The notes below the pieces were generated by a model that worked only from the letters and a program-made list of their open reading frames with translations, was not told the origin of the DNA and ran no database searches. The position numbers were made by a program, and so were the translations under genes. A DNA stretch of 64,000 nt from Oscillospiraceae bacterium (GTDB lineage Bacteria; Bacillota; Clostridia; Oscillospirales; Ruminococcaceae): NCBI GenBank assembly GCA_018110925.1, contig JAGAZJ010000025.1:1-64000 (forward strand). The letters run 5' to 3'. Within the stretch, counting starts at the first letter, position 1. Every line of letters begins with the position of its first letter. Shown here piece after piece: positions 46,896 through 54,462 of the stretch.

Positions 46896-46983
46896 CGCTC
46901 CTGCTTCTTGGCAGATGCATTTTACGTTGTCGCTTTGGTTGAAGGCCTTGTGCTTTTTGTCGGCGGGCAGTGCTGTAAACTCG

Positions 46984-47022
46984 TCTGTACTGTACTAAAC
47001 TGTACTATACTCGACTATACTG
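46984..47022 (+). repeat. Short degenerate CTGTACTA tract
   Basis: CTGTACTG, TACTAAACTGTAC and TATACTCGACTATACTG-like units follow one another. Function unknown; it adjoins the 9-bp array. Confidence 0.5.
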
Positions 47023-47150
47023 TGGATCCGTTTTGGACACGTTTTGTGTACAGGTTGGATGCGGTTTGGATACATGACGCATCTGCGCTGTTTGAGAGCC
47101 TTTCTGTGCAGTAATTCACACAGCTTGTAAACGCTCCGTTTTTTGAGAAG

Positions 47151-47317
47151 TGTTGAAAGTGTTGGAAGTGTTGAAAAAATGTGGTGTTGGAAATGTTGAA
47201 AATGTTGAAAGTGTTGAAAGAATGTGGTGTTGGAAATGTTGAATGTGTTGGAAGTGTTGAAAAACACGCTGAATAAAACGTATAGAGTGTTGGGAGTGTT
47301 GAAAAATATGTTGGAAG
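47151..47317 (+). repeat. 9-bp tandem repeat array (TGTTGRAAR)
   Basis: About 14 units of TGTTG[AG]A[AG][AG] or a one-base variant, mostly head to tail, interrupted by AATGTGG spacers and one ~30-bp gap (47255-47286). A longer unit is repeated exactly at 47178-47200 and 47221-47243, a 43-bp period. It lies upstream of a TetR gene, outside any convincing coding frame. TGA stops occur in the plus frames; the minus strand reads as low-complexity Phe/Asn/Thr or Gln/His, which I do not believe is translated. Confidence 0.85.
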
Positions 47318-47349
47318 ACCCGATGTGTATCCCAAAATGAGTATGGGTC

Positions 47350-47378
47350 TTGACAAGCGTGGCATATTGTGTTAGAAT
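47350..47378 (+). promoter_or_regulatory. Promoter of the TetR gene
   Basis: TTGACA (47350-47355), 17-bp spacer, TAGAAT (47373-47378). Confidence 0.8.
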
Positions 47379-47387
47379 ATAAAAAAA

Positions 47388-47402
47388 TCGACCGCAAGTC
47401 GA
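47388..47402. promoter_or_regulatory. Palindrome just after the TetR start site
   Basis: TCGAC-CGCAA-GTCGA, right at the predicted transcription start; a plausible autoregulatory operator. Confidence 0.5.
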
Positions 47403-47417
47403 AATTCGGAGGGCGTT

Positions 47418-48008
47418 ATGACAAAGGGCGAAAGAACCAAGAAAAAACTGCTGGAGATAGCCTATGAGCTGTTTCTCACAAAGGGCTATGAGGAGACCAG
47501 CGTGGACGATATACTGAGCATTGCCCACATAGCAAAGGGCACATACTACTACTATTTCCAAAGCAAGGAGCAGATGCTTGAGGAGGTGGTGGGCATGATG
47601 ATAGATGACCAGAGGGAGAGGGCATCAGTCATAGCTTCGTCGGATATTCCGGCCCCCGAGAAGATAGTCGGGATCATATCCTGCTTCCGTCCGCAGGAGA
47701 GGGAGGAAGCCATAGGCGAGCTGCTGGAGCGCCCCGAGAACCTGCTGATGCATCACAAGATGCAGGAAAGGCTCTTTGAGAGCATAGAGCCGCTCCTGTG
47801 CGGCATAGTCGGTGAGGGCAGGGATAACGGGCTTTTCGACTGCGACAACGTGTCCGTAAGGGTGAAGATACTGCTGATCGTCAGCAGTGCCCTCTTTGAC
47901 GGCTCAAAACAGACCGAGGACGAAACGGATGTGTTTATAGACCTTGCGGAAAAACTGCTGGGCGCGGATAAAGGCTCTATGGACTTTATCAGACAGCTTG
48001 TCAAATAA
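47418..48008 (+). CDS. TetR/AcrR-family transcriptional regulator
   Basis: 196 residues. N-terminal helix-turn-helix (~1-60): AYELFLTKGYEETSVDDIL, AKGTYYYYFQSKEQML, typical of TetR repressors. The C-terminal ligand domain is helical and carries no recognised signature. Strong GGAGGG before the ATG. Alone, with a promoter and terminator. Its target may be itself, via the palindrome in the promoter; the divergent neighbour is the sirtuin operon, but a 9-bp array separates them. Confidence 0.88.
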   Translation: MTKGERTKKKLLEIAYELFLTKGYEETSVDDILSIAHIAKGTYYYYFQSKEQMLEEVVGMMIDDQRERASVIASSDIPAPEKIVGIISCFRPQEREEAIGELLERPENLLMHHKMQERLFESIEPLLCGIVGEGRDNGLFDCDNVSVRVKILLIVSSALFDGSKQTEDETDVFIDLAEKLLGADKGSMDFIRQLVK

Positions 48009-48010
48009 AA

Positions 48011-48037
48011 CGAACAGGGGTCTGCCCTGTTCGCTTT
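48011..48037 (+). terminator. Terminator of the TetR gene
   Basis: Perfect 9-bp stem CGAACAGGG / CCCTGTTCG, 5-nt loop, CTTTAAT tail. Confidence 0.75.
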
Positions 48038-48113
48038 AATGTGCTGTTGAAAGTTACCGGGTTCCGAACCAATGTCATTATCCTGTATGCGTGGTGGCAG
48101 TCGGCACTGCCGG

Positions 48114-48380
48114 CTATTCGCCGATGTCAAAGCATATGAATCTTATAGCCGTGCGTTCCTCACCGTTTATCTCTATCTTGCCGAAAACGGGGGAGCAGGC
48201 GAGGTTTATGCCCACGGGGGCAAGGTAGCCCCTTGCCACGGCGATGGCCTTGACAGCCTGATTGGTGGCACCTGCGCCCACCGACTGGACCTCAACCTTG
48301 CCGTCAGAACGCATCACGCTTGCGATGGCACCTGCCACCATGTTGGGCGCCGAGCTTGCCGAAACCTTGAGTATCTCCAT
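48114..48380 (-). CDS. spoVS: Stage V sporulation protein S
   Basis: 88 residues. Small Alba-like protein of sporulating Firmicutes and some relatives, beginning MEILKVSASSAPNMVAGAIA and containing GAGATNQAVKAIAVARG. Affects sporulation septation in Bacillus. The ribosome site overlaps the ymdB stop (start only 4 nt after it). Its presence suggests, but does not prove, a sporulating ancestry. Confidence 0.96.
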   Translation of the reverse strand: MEILKVSASSAPNMVAGAIASVMRSDGKVEVQSVGAGATNQAVKAIAVARGYLAPVGINLACSPVFGKIEINGEERTAIRFICFDIGE

Positions 48381-48384
48381 ATGA

Positions 48385-49158
48385 TTACCTGCTTTCTTTT
48401 AACTGTATTCGTTCCACAGACACCGCAGTGCCTGTCTTTTCGTTTATCTCCGCGATGACGCCGCAGAAAAACTGCGCACCCTTTGCCTCGGTGAACCTCA
48501 CGGGCATCCTGTAACGCTGTTTTCTCACCGCAAGCTCAGGCTCCACGCCGAGCACGGAAAGCTCCGTGCCGCACATACCCGCATCGGTGATGTATGCCGT
48601 GCCCTTAGGGAGTATCATCTCATCTGCGGTCTGCACATGGGTGTGAGTGCCTATCACGGCGGATACTCTGCCGTCAAGATAGAAGCCCATGGCCTTTTTC
48701 TCGGAGGTCGCCTCCGCATGGAAGTCCACTATGATGTTTTTTGTGCCGCACTGTGCTATCAGGCGGTCGGCACATTCAAAGGGGTTGTCCAGTGCGTCCA
48801 TGAAGGCAGTGCCGCATATGTTCATCACCGCAAGGGAATACGCTCCCTTGTCAATGATACAGACGCCCGTGCCTGCCGTGCCCTCGGGGTAGTTTGCAGG
48901 GCGCAGCAGAAAGCTGTGCTCGTCATAGAGGTCGATAGCCTCCTGCCGTCTGAAACAGTGGTTGCCCGTGGTGATGACGTCTGCGAATGAGAAGAGCGCC
49001 TCCATTGAGCCCCGTGTCAGACCGTTGCCGTCTGCGGAGTTCTCGCCGTTTATTATAACGACGTCTATGCCCCTCTCGTTCTTTATCCTGCGTACCGACT
49101 GCGCGGCAAATTCACAGCCCATGCTGCCCACCACGTCGCCGCCGAAAAGTATCTTCAT
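48385..49158 (-). CDS. ymdB: YmdB-family metallophosphoesterase
   Basis: 257 residues. Matches the YmdB/TIGR00282 family of calcineurin-like phosphoesterases: MKILFGGDVVGS (first metal site), INGENSADGNG, TTGNHCF and GTHTHVQT. In Bacillus, YmdB is a cyclic nucleotide phosphodiesterase affecting biofilm and motility. Start at 49158 (ATG with AGGGA 5 nt upstream) chosen over a TTG one codon earlier. Between a WYL regulator and spoVS, the common neighbour of ymdB. Confidence 0.95.
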   Translation of the reverse strand: MKILFGGDVVGSMGCEFAAQSVRRIKNERGIDVVIINGENSADGNGLTRGSMEALFSFADVITTGNHCFRRQEAIDLYDEHSFLLRPANYPEGTAGTGVCIIDKGAYSLAVMNICGTAFMDALDNPFECADRLIAQCGTKNIIVDFHAEATSEKKAMGFYLDGRVSAVIGTHTHVQTADEMILPKGTAYITDAGMCGTELSVLGVEPELAVRKQRYRMPVRFTEAKGAQFFCGVIAEINEKTGTAVSVERIQLKESR

Positions 49159-49170
49159 CAAATTCCCTTT

Positions 49171-50160
49171 CTATCCGAGATATTTTGTCATTATGCTGTC
49201 AAGATGAGCCTTGAAGCCGTCTCTGACGCTTTTGGGAGAGATTATCTCCGCCTTGCTGCCGAAGGAGCATATCCACCCGTAGAATGCGGCGCTGGGGATA
49301 ATGTCCACGCTGACCGTGAAGCCCTGTTCCGCAGGCATCATCATGGTGTCCGCCCCGAAGCGGTCTATCACCGCATTTGCAAGCGACTGCCCGAACCACA
49401 TCTTCACCCTGCACCGTTCTCCGCTGAACATTGAGAACGCCGTGTTCATGAAATCTTTGAGCATAAAGCTCTCCGGCACGGGCACTGCGGCGGTGTCTGT
49501 CATGGTGACCTGATCCATTTTGTCCACCCTGAAACAGGCGGGGGAGCCGGGTCTTTTGGCGTAGTGCCCCACCATGTAGTACGAGCCGTCGTTCCACGTC
49601 AGCGCATAGGGTGAGCAGGTGCGCACGCCCTCTCTGAACACACGCTTCTTTGCGGTGTCAAGGTCAAAGTAGCGGAACGTTATCTGCCGCTTCTCCCTTA
49701 TGGCACGGGATATGGTGTCTATATTGGGATAGATGCGCTCGTTGCCCGATTTGACACGGTTGGGCACAAACACGCTCCTGTCCATGCTCTCGCCTATATA
49801 GACACTGGTGAGGCTCTTGAGCTTCTTTATGAGGGTGCGTGACTTTTTCTCGGTGATGAACCGTGAGGATGCCACCGAATCGGCGAGGAGTTTCAGCTCC
49901 GCAGGCTCGAACAGCCCGCTCCCGAAGTAGTATGCCTTCATCTTGCCCTCACGCCTGTACGACAGGGGATAGCCGCTCATCTCCAGCAGGGCAAGATCCT
50001 CCGTCAGTGTCTTGCGGTTTGCGTTTATGTCACGCTCCGCCAGCTTCTCCGACAGCTCATAGACCGTCAGTCCGTGATCCTTGTCGGTCTGCGTGGTGAG
50101 TATATCTATGAGCTCGGGCAGTTTCATCTTCTGTCTGAGCCCTGCTTCCTTGTTCGGCAT
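49171..50160 (-). CDS. WYL-domain transcriptional regulator
   Basis: 329 residues. N-terminal winged helix-turn-helix (~12-80) and the WYL domain (~125-220) with RQITFRYFDLD, SPYALTWNDGSYYMVGHY, then a C-terminal WCX-like part. WYL proteins sense nucleic acids or small ligands. GGGAGGG lies 5 nt before ATG 50160 (2 nt before the alternative 50163). Heads the WYL-ymdB-spoVS unit. Confidence 0.88.
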   Translation of the reverse strand: MPNKEAGLRQKMKLPELIDILTTQTDKDHGLTVYELSEKLAERDINANRKTLTEDLALLEMSGYPLSYRREGKMKAYYFGSGLFEPAELKLLADSVASSRFITEKKSRTLIKKLKSLTSVYIGESMDRSVFVPNRVKSGNERIYPNIDTISRAIREKRQITFRYFDLDTAKKRVFREGVRTCSPYALTWNDGSYYMVGHYAKRPGSPACFRVDKMDQVTMTDTAAVPVPESFMLKDFMNTAFSMFSGERCRVKMWFGQSLANAVIDRFGADTMMMPAEQGFTVSVDIIPSAAFYGWICSFGSKAEIISPKSVRDGFKAHLDSIMTKYLG

Positions 50161-50192
50161 CATATCCCTCCCGTCTTGCTCCGTTTGTGGAT

Positions 50193-50221
50193 ATTATAAT
50201 ACATCGGACACAAAAAAGCAA
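50193..50221 (-). promoter_or_regulatory. Promoter of the WYL-ymdB-spoVS operon
   Basis: Minus strand TTGCTT (50221-50216), 17-bp spacer, TATAAT (50198-50193). Confidence 0.75.
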
Positions 50222-50269
50222 TACATATTCTGTGTAAAAATCTGCCCCCGTTGTCGTTTAAATCACACA

Positions 50270-50372
50270 AGGTCGGTAGACCGACAGCTATCTCGCTGAT
50301 GAATTATACGGGAGCGGTTTGGTTTGAAACTCGGTAACTTTCATTTACGGTAAAGGCGTTTTATACTTTGCC
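50270..50372 (+). repeat. Copy B of the ~100-bp intergenic repeat
   Basis: Same start (GTCGG-TAGA-CCGAC) and same end elements (CTCGGTAAC, then ACGGTAAAGG) as 46802-46895, in the same orientation. It fills part of the gap between the WYL gene and rpsF; no gene overlaps it. Confidence 0.65.
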
Positions 50373-50449
50373 GACAGCTTACAACTGACCAATTATCCTC
50401 CACGGGGCTGACCTGATTTTATGCGAATTGTAAAAATTCTGCGGGGCAC

Positions 50450-50478
50450 TTGACAAATCCCCTCCGCAGTGATATAAT
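50450..50478 (+). promoter_or_regulatory. Consensus promoter of rpsF-ssb-rpsR
   Basis: TTGACA (50450-50455), 17-bp spacer, TATAAT (50473-50478). Confidence 0.88.
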
Positions 50479-50484
50479 CAATCT

Positions 50485-50600
50485 GTTGTTCTCTGTAAGT
50501 ATGCGGATGACACTGCTGTGATACGGCGTGCATCGGCTCGTGAGAATGATATCCTCGCTCGTATAAGGGCATCCCGATGACGGGCGTAATCCAAGAGGAG
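50485..50600 (+). promoter_or_regulatory. Structured rpsF leader, possible S6:S18 autoregulation
   Basis: The ~120-nt leader can fold CGT-G-CATCGG (about 50528-50537) with CCGATG-ACG (50573-50581) around an inner AT-rich part, preceded by a CAC-TGCT-GTG element. Many bacteria control this operon through an S6:S18-binding mRNA motif; I see pairing of the right kind but cannot confirm the motif. Confidence 0.35.
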
Positions 50601-50609
50601 GTGCTTATA

Positions 50610-50900
50610 ATGGCAAAGACAACTGCATCCTATGAGGTTATGGTCATTTTCTCTCTTAACAAGGGAGAGGACGGTATCAAGGCTCTCGTTGAGAAGTTCA
50701 AGTCTATGATCGAATCCGCCGCAACTCTCGAGAATGTTGATGAATGGGGCAAGAAGAAGCTCGCTTACGAGATCGACTATCAGCCCGACGGCTACTATGT
50801 GCTGTACACATTCACATCAGGTCCCGAGTTCCCTGCTGAGCTCGACAGAGTTCTCAGGATCACAGACGGCGTGCTTCGCTCACTCATTACCGTAAAGTGA
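50610..50900 (+). CDS. rpsF: 30S ribosomal protein S6
   Basis: 96 residues. Pairs with S18 on the 30S platform. Typical N-terminal YEVMVIFSL and WGKKKLAYEIDYQPDGYYVLYTF, then a final RVLRITDGVLRSLITVK. ATG 50610 has GAGGAGG 8 nt upstream; a GTG/ATG upstream at 50577 lacks one. First gene of rpsF-ssb-rpsR. Confidence 0.97.
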   Translation: MAKTTASYEVMVIFSLNKGEDGIKALVEKFKSMIESAATLENVDEWGKKKLAYEIDYQPDGYYVLYTFTSGPEFPAELDRVLRITDGVLRSLITVK

Positions 50901-50923
50901 TCAATTGACAGGAGGCTGTAATT

Positions 50924-51478
50924 ATGATCGGTGCTTGTTCCATTAACCAGGTCACCCTTATGGGCAGACTTACTTCCGATCCCGAGCTCAGACAGACACC
51001 CGCAGGTGTCTCTACCTGTTCGTTCACCGTTGCGATCACAAGGTCGTTTGCAAATCAGAACGGCGAGAGGCAGTCGGATTTCATTTCCTGCACTGCATGG
51101 AGACAGACCGCAGAGTTCATCTGCCGCAATTTCTCCAAGGGCAGGCTCATTCTTATCGAGGGCAGTCTGCGCTCACGCTCCTATGACGACAGGAACCATC
51201 CCGACGTAAAGCACTATGTAACCGAGGTATTCGTTGACAATGTGGGCTTTGGCGAGACCAAGTCATCGGCAGGTCAGGGTGGCGGATACAGCGGTCAGTC
51301 CTACAATCAGGGCTATTCGCAGAGTCAGGGATACGGTCAGAACTCCGACCAGGGCTATCAGAGCCGGAATCAGAACAGCTTCCAGCAGAACGCTTATCAG
51401 CAGCCGCAGCCGCCTGTGTCGGTCGGCGATCTGAGCGACTTTGAAGAAGTCATCAGCGACAGCGATCTGCCATTCTGA
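50924..51478 (+). CDS. ssb: Single-stranded DNA-binding protein
   Basis: 184 residues. N-terminal OB fold (~5-110: INQVTLMGRLTSDPELR, VAITRSF, DFISCTAWRQTAEF), a Gly/Gln/Ser/Tyr-rich flexible linker (~115-165), and the acidic tip DLPF that binds partner proteins. Between rpsF and rpsR, the usual arrangement. Confidence 0.97.
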   Translation: MIGACSINQVTLMGRLTSDPELRQTPAGVSTCSFTVAITRSFANQNGERQSDFISCTAWRQTAEFICRNFSKGRLILIEGSLRSRSYDDRNHPDVKHYVTEVFVDNVGFGETKSSAGQGGGYSGQSYNQGYSQSQGYGQNSDQGYQSRNQNSFQQNAYQQPQPPVSVGDLSDFEEVISDSDLPF

Positions 51479-51502
51479 ATAATCGAATAGGAGGTTAAGA
51501 TC

Positions 51503-51751
51503 ATGGAAAGAGATTCCCAGAGAGCTCCCCGCGGCGCAAAGAGAAGCCGTAAGAAGGTTTGTCAGTTCTGCGCTGACAAGGTAGAGCGTATAGATTACAA
51601 GGATACCAACAGGCTCAGAAAGTGCATGACCGAGAGAGCCAAGATCCTTCCCCGCCGTGTTACCGGCACTTGTGCTTTCCACCAGAGAGAGCTCACAGTA
51701 GCGATCAAGCGTGCAAGACACGTTGCGCTTCTTCCCTACGTTTCCGACTGA
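51503..51751 (+). CDS. rpsR: 30S ribosomal protein S18
   Basis: 82 residues. CQFC and [11 protein letters not shown] give four possible zinc ligands, so this is the zinc-binding (C+) type. [23 protein letters not shown] is typical. The ATG has AGGAGG-type purines upstream. Followed by a strong terminator. Confidence 0.97.
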   Translation: MERDSQRAPRGAKRSRKKVCQFCADKVERIDYKDTNRLRKCMTERAKILPRRVTGTCAFHQRELTVAIKRARHVALLPYVSD

Positions 51752-51766
51752 TAAAGGGACATTATC

Positions 51767-51796
51767 CGCAGTGCCGCAAGGTACTGCGTTTTTTTT
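51767..51796 (+). terminator. Terminator of rpsF-ssb-rpsR
   Basis: 9-bp stem with one G-U pair and a GCAA tetraloop, followed by eight T. Confidence 0.93.
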
Positions 51797-51838
51797 GTCG
51801 GTGCTGTTTTGACGTTATAATTTTGTGTTAAAAAGATA

Positions 51839-51867
51839 TTGACATTTGATGATATATATGGTATAAT
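51839..51867 (+). promoter_or_regulatory. Consensus promoter of the InlB-repeat protein gene
   Basis: TTGACA (51839-51844), 17-bp spacer, TATAAT (51862-51867). Confidence 0.85.
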
Positions 51868-51927
51868 CTTTGTTAAGAGTAAGATGAAAAATAGTTGTAA
51901 ACTTTTTTGGAAAGGGTTGACAGGATC

Positions 51928-51972
51928 ATGTTTGTACGCTACACTGATACATACATACATACATACAGGTAG
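51928..51972 (+). CDS. Possible 14-residue leader peptide
   Basis: ATG 51928 to TAG 51970-51972: M-F-V-R-Y-T-D-T-Y-I-H-T-Y-R. It has three TAC Tyr and three Thr codons and is built across five ATAC units (51947-51966). The purine-rich AAAGGG (51912-51916) or AGGA (51922-51925) may serve as ribosome site; the spacing is poor for both. It lies between a promoter and a leader terminator, the arrangement used for attenuation. Expression is not shown. Confidence 0.35.
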   Translation: MFVRYTDTYIHTYR

Positions 51973-52015
51973 ACATTGCAGACAGGATAGCTGTCTCTTC
52001 TTATATTGTCGATAG

Positions 52016-52053
52016 GCGCACTTTGCCCGTGATGCGGGCAGGGTGTGCTTTTT
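52016..52053 (+). terminator. Leader terminator before the InlB-repeat gene
   Basis: 14-bp stem including G-U pairs (GCGCACTTTGCCCG with CGGGCAGGGTGTGC), loop of 5 and TTTTT. It lies 145 nt after the predicted start and 33 nt before the gene, so it must be read through for expression. Confidence 0.85.
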
Positions 52054-52086
52054 GTATCTGCAAATAAATGAGAGAGGAATGATCTT

Positions 52087-54276
52087 ATGAGGAATACATT
52101 CAAGAGGACAGCGGCGGCTTTGCTCGCACTCATGGTCATCGGCGGATATGTGCCCTTCACCGGTGTGACAGGTCTGCCCGACACATCTGTGGTGGTCAGC
52201 GCCGAGGGAACACAGCTTGAGGACATTTCCGAGACCACACCGCAGACCGATGAAAGCTCATCAATGAAGTACGATGTACAGAGTAAAGGCTTTAATGTAT
52301 ACGGCAAGTTCAAAGATGAGTTTATAAAAAGCACATACAGTAACTATGGTTATGCTTCCGCCGTTCAGATAGGTGAGGGCGAAAAGCAAAGGCTCGAGAG
52401 CTTCAAGTATGGCAAGCTGTATACGATAGACGGTGTGCAGGTAAGGATCACCGCCGATCTTGCAGTGGGCGGCAGTGCCGTTGCCATAAAATATGAGCTT
52501 TATAACACTACTGATGTAGCTGTGACCGCCAAATTCGGATCCTCGGCAGATACACAGATAGGAAGTAATGACAGAGCGTTGGTCGTTTTCGAGAATGACG
52601 GCATCAGAATGGAGGATACTGACTCCAGCAAAACGACATACGGTGCAAAGCTTCTCCTGCTGCCCGGCGACAATAAGCCCGACACCATGTGGCTCGGTCA
52701 TTACAGCTATGCATACAATAATATGTTCAACAATACGACAGATACGAGTTACAGCGGAGACAGCGGTATAGCATGGTCGTGGACAGCAGATATCCCTGCC
52801 GGCAGCGGTGTATCAAGAACGGTGTATATGGCTCTCGGTAACTTTGAGACATATACGGTCACATACGATCCTGCAAACGGTGAGGGTACCTATACAAGAA
52901 CGACCATCGGCGGAGAGCTTGCTATTGAGCCTGCCGACCCCACATGGGAGGGGCATAACTTCCTGCGCTGGGTGGATGAAACAGGCGCTCCCTATACATT
53001 CTCGACCCCCGTTACAGGCGATATCACCGTTACGGCCGAGTGGGAGGCTTTGGATCAGTACACCGTCACCTTTGATACCAACGGCGGCGATGAGGTCGAG
53101 CCTCAGAACGTATATGACGGCGGAAATGCCAAAGCTCCCGATGTGTCAAAGGAGGGACGTACACTTCTCTACTGGCTCGATGAGGAAGGGAACGAGTTTG
53201 ATTTCTCAACTCCCATAACAGGAGACATCACCCTTACTGCCGTATGGGACAAGAATTCCGTTACCTTTGACGCAGGCGAGGATGCCGAGTCCCCCGAGGA
53301 GCAGGAGGTGGATTACGGCAGCACCGCAGCAGAGCCTGAAACTCCCGTAAGAGAGGGATACAGGTTCATCTGCTGGACTGCCGACCCCGACACCGGGGAA
53401 GAATATGACTTCTCCACTGAGATAAAGAGCGATGTCACCCTTACCGCTGTATGGGAAGCTCTGGAATACTACACTGTCACCTTTGACAGCGACGGCGGAA
53501 CAGAGGTCGAGGCACAGCAGGTGGCTGAGGACGGAACAGCTTCAAAGCCCGCTGATCCTTCCAAGGAAGGCATGACATTTGCTTACTGGTCTGCCGACGG
53601 TGAGACCGAGTATGACTTCTCCGAGCCTGTGACCGAGGATATCACCCTCATAGCCGTATGGAAAGTAACTCCCAGCTCCTACACGGCTGATTCCGCTGAA
53701 TGGCAGCAGGGAAGCACCGATGACGCAGTCATCGTCTTCACACGAAGCTATGACGATGATAAGGCGATAGACTTCTTTACGGGCGAGGTATACGTTGATG
53801 ATGAGCTTGTGTCCGAGGACAGCTACACCGCAGAGGCAGGCAGCATAAAGATCTCATTTAAGGCATCCTATCTTGAAACTCTGGCAGTCGGTGAACATGA
53901 TGTCAAGGTCATGGTGGATGACCCTGCACTGAATGAAGAAGGCCCTGACGGCGTATACGCAAAGCTCTATATCCTTGAAAAAGAGAAAGAGGAAGCTCCT
54001 ACGGCTCCGTCGCTTGATTTCCCCTATCCTCCTACCATCACAAGAACATCGAACGATACACCTGCACCGAGCCTTGTCACACCCATAAAGTGGGAAGACG
54101 GCACGATAAAGGACACTGCCGATGTCCCCGAGGGCGAGGGCATCGAGGAAGTTGACTCCGGCGCATCCATCGCTGATGCGGGCGAGCTCAGGTCTGCCGG
54201 TGTTGCCGGTGTGATAGCAACACTCGTTGCATCCTTCACAGCGGCTGTGGCAACAAGAAAGAAGAGAACCAAGTAA
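52087..54276 (+). CDS. InlB B-repeat surface protein
   Basis: 729 residues. A signal peptide (~1-40), an N-terminal beta-rich domain (~60-250), four Listeria-Bacteroides/InlB B-repeats (~255-320, 324-388, 390-457, 461-526; each with YTVTFD-like start and TAVW/TAEW end), a further domain, and a C-terminal membrane helix with a KKRTK tail. No LPXTG was seen before the helix, so it may be anchored by this helix alone. Likely an extracellular adhesion or binding protein. AGAGGA lies 8 nt before the ATG. Confidence 0.88.
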   Translation: MRNTFKRTAAALLALMVIGGYVPFTGVTGLPDTSVVVSAEGTQLEDISETTPQTDESSSMKYDVQSKGFNVYGKFKDEFIKSTYSNYGYASAVQIGEGEKQRLESFKYGKLYTIDGVQVRITADLAVGGSAVAIKYELYNTTDVAVTAKFGSSADTQIGSNDRALVVFENDGIRMEDTDSSKTTYGAKLLLLPGDNKPDTMWLGHYSYAYNNMFNNTTDTSYSGDSGIAWSWTADIPAGSGVSRTVYMALGNFETYTVTYDPANGEGTYTRTTIGGELAIEPADPTWEGHNFLRWVDETGAPYTFSTPVTGDITVTAEWEALDQYTVTFDTNGGDEVEPQNVYDGGNAKAPDVSKEGRTLLYWLDEEGNEFDFSTPITGDITLTAVWDKNSVTFDAGEDAESPEEQEVDYGSTAAEPETPVREGYRFICWTADPDTGEEYDFSTEIKSDVTLTAVWEALEYYTVTFDSDGGTEVEAQQVAEDGTASKPADPSKEGMTFAYWSADGETEYDFSEPVTEDITLIAVWKVTPSSYTADSAEWQQGSTDDAVIVFTRSYDDDKAIDFFTGEVYVDDELVSEDSYTAEAGSIKISFKASYLETLAVGEHDVKVMVDDPALNEEGPDGVYAKLYILEKEKEEAPTAPSLDFPYPPTITRTSNDTPAPSLVTPIKWEDGTIKDTADVPEGEGIEEVDSGASIADAGELRSAGVAGVIATLVASFTAAVATRKKRTK

Positions 54277-54297
54277 ACTCTCTCATAACCTGACATA

Positions 54298-54338
54298 CCG
54301 CGGCATTTCCGTTCCCTGGGAGTGCCGCGGCACTGTTT
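54298..54338 (+). terminator. Terminator after the InlB-repeat gene
   Basis: 8-bp stem CCGCGGCA / TGCCGCGG with a long loop (17 nt) and CACTGTTTT tail. Confidence 0.6.
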
Positions 54339-54392
54339 TCCGTGCGCTGTCAGACAGGCCGGCGGGCAGGGCGACATATTTTTTGCAAGACC

Positions 54393-54421
54393 TTGATTTT
54401 TGCGTTGCACTGTGGTATAAT
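54393..54421 (+). promoter_or_regulatory. Promoter of the GH3-era-recO-mutS2 operon
   Basis: TTGATT (54393-54398), 17-bp spacer, TATAAT (54416-54421). Confidence 0.8.
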
Positions 54422-54462
54422 ATATTTATTTAATGTTGTGCCCTTTGATGGAGGTAATATCC

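Noticed and set aside
47151..47317. CRISPR array
   Set aside because: Repeats are 9 bp and tandem, with no uniform unique spacers and no cas genes nearby.
46995..47561. Minus-strand frames rich in Phe, Gln and His across the repeat array
   Set aside because: They arise from translating the 9-bp repeats and overlap the TetR gene; no ribosome site or start supports them.
54433..54462. ATG 54433 as the GH3 start
   Set aside because: It adds 10 residues before the signal peptide and has no ribosome site; GTG 54463 has GGAGG.
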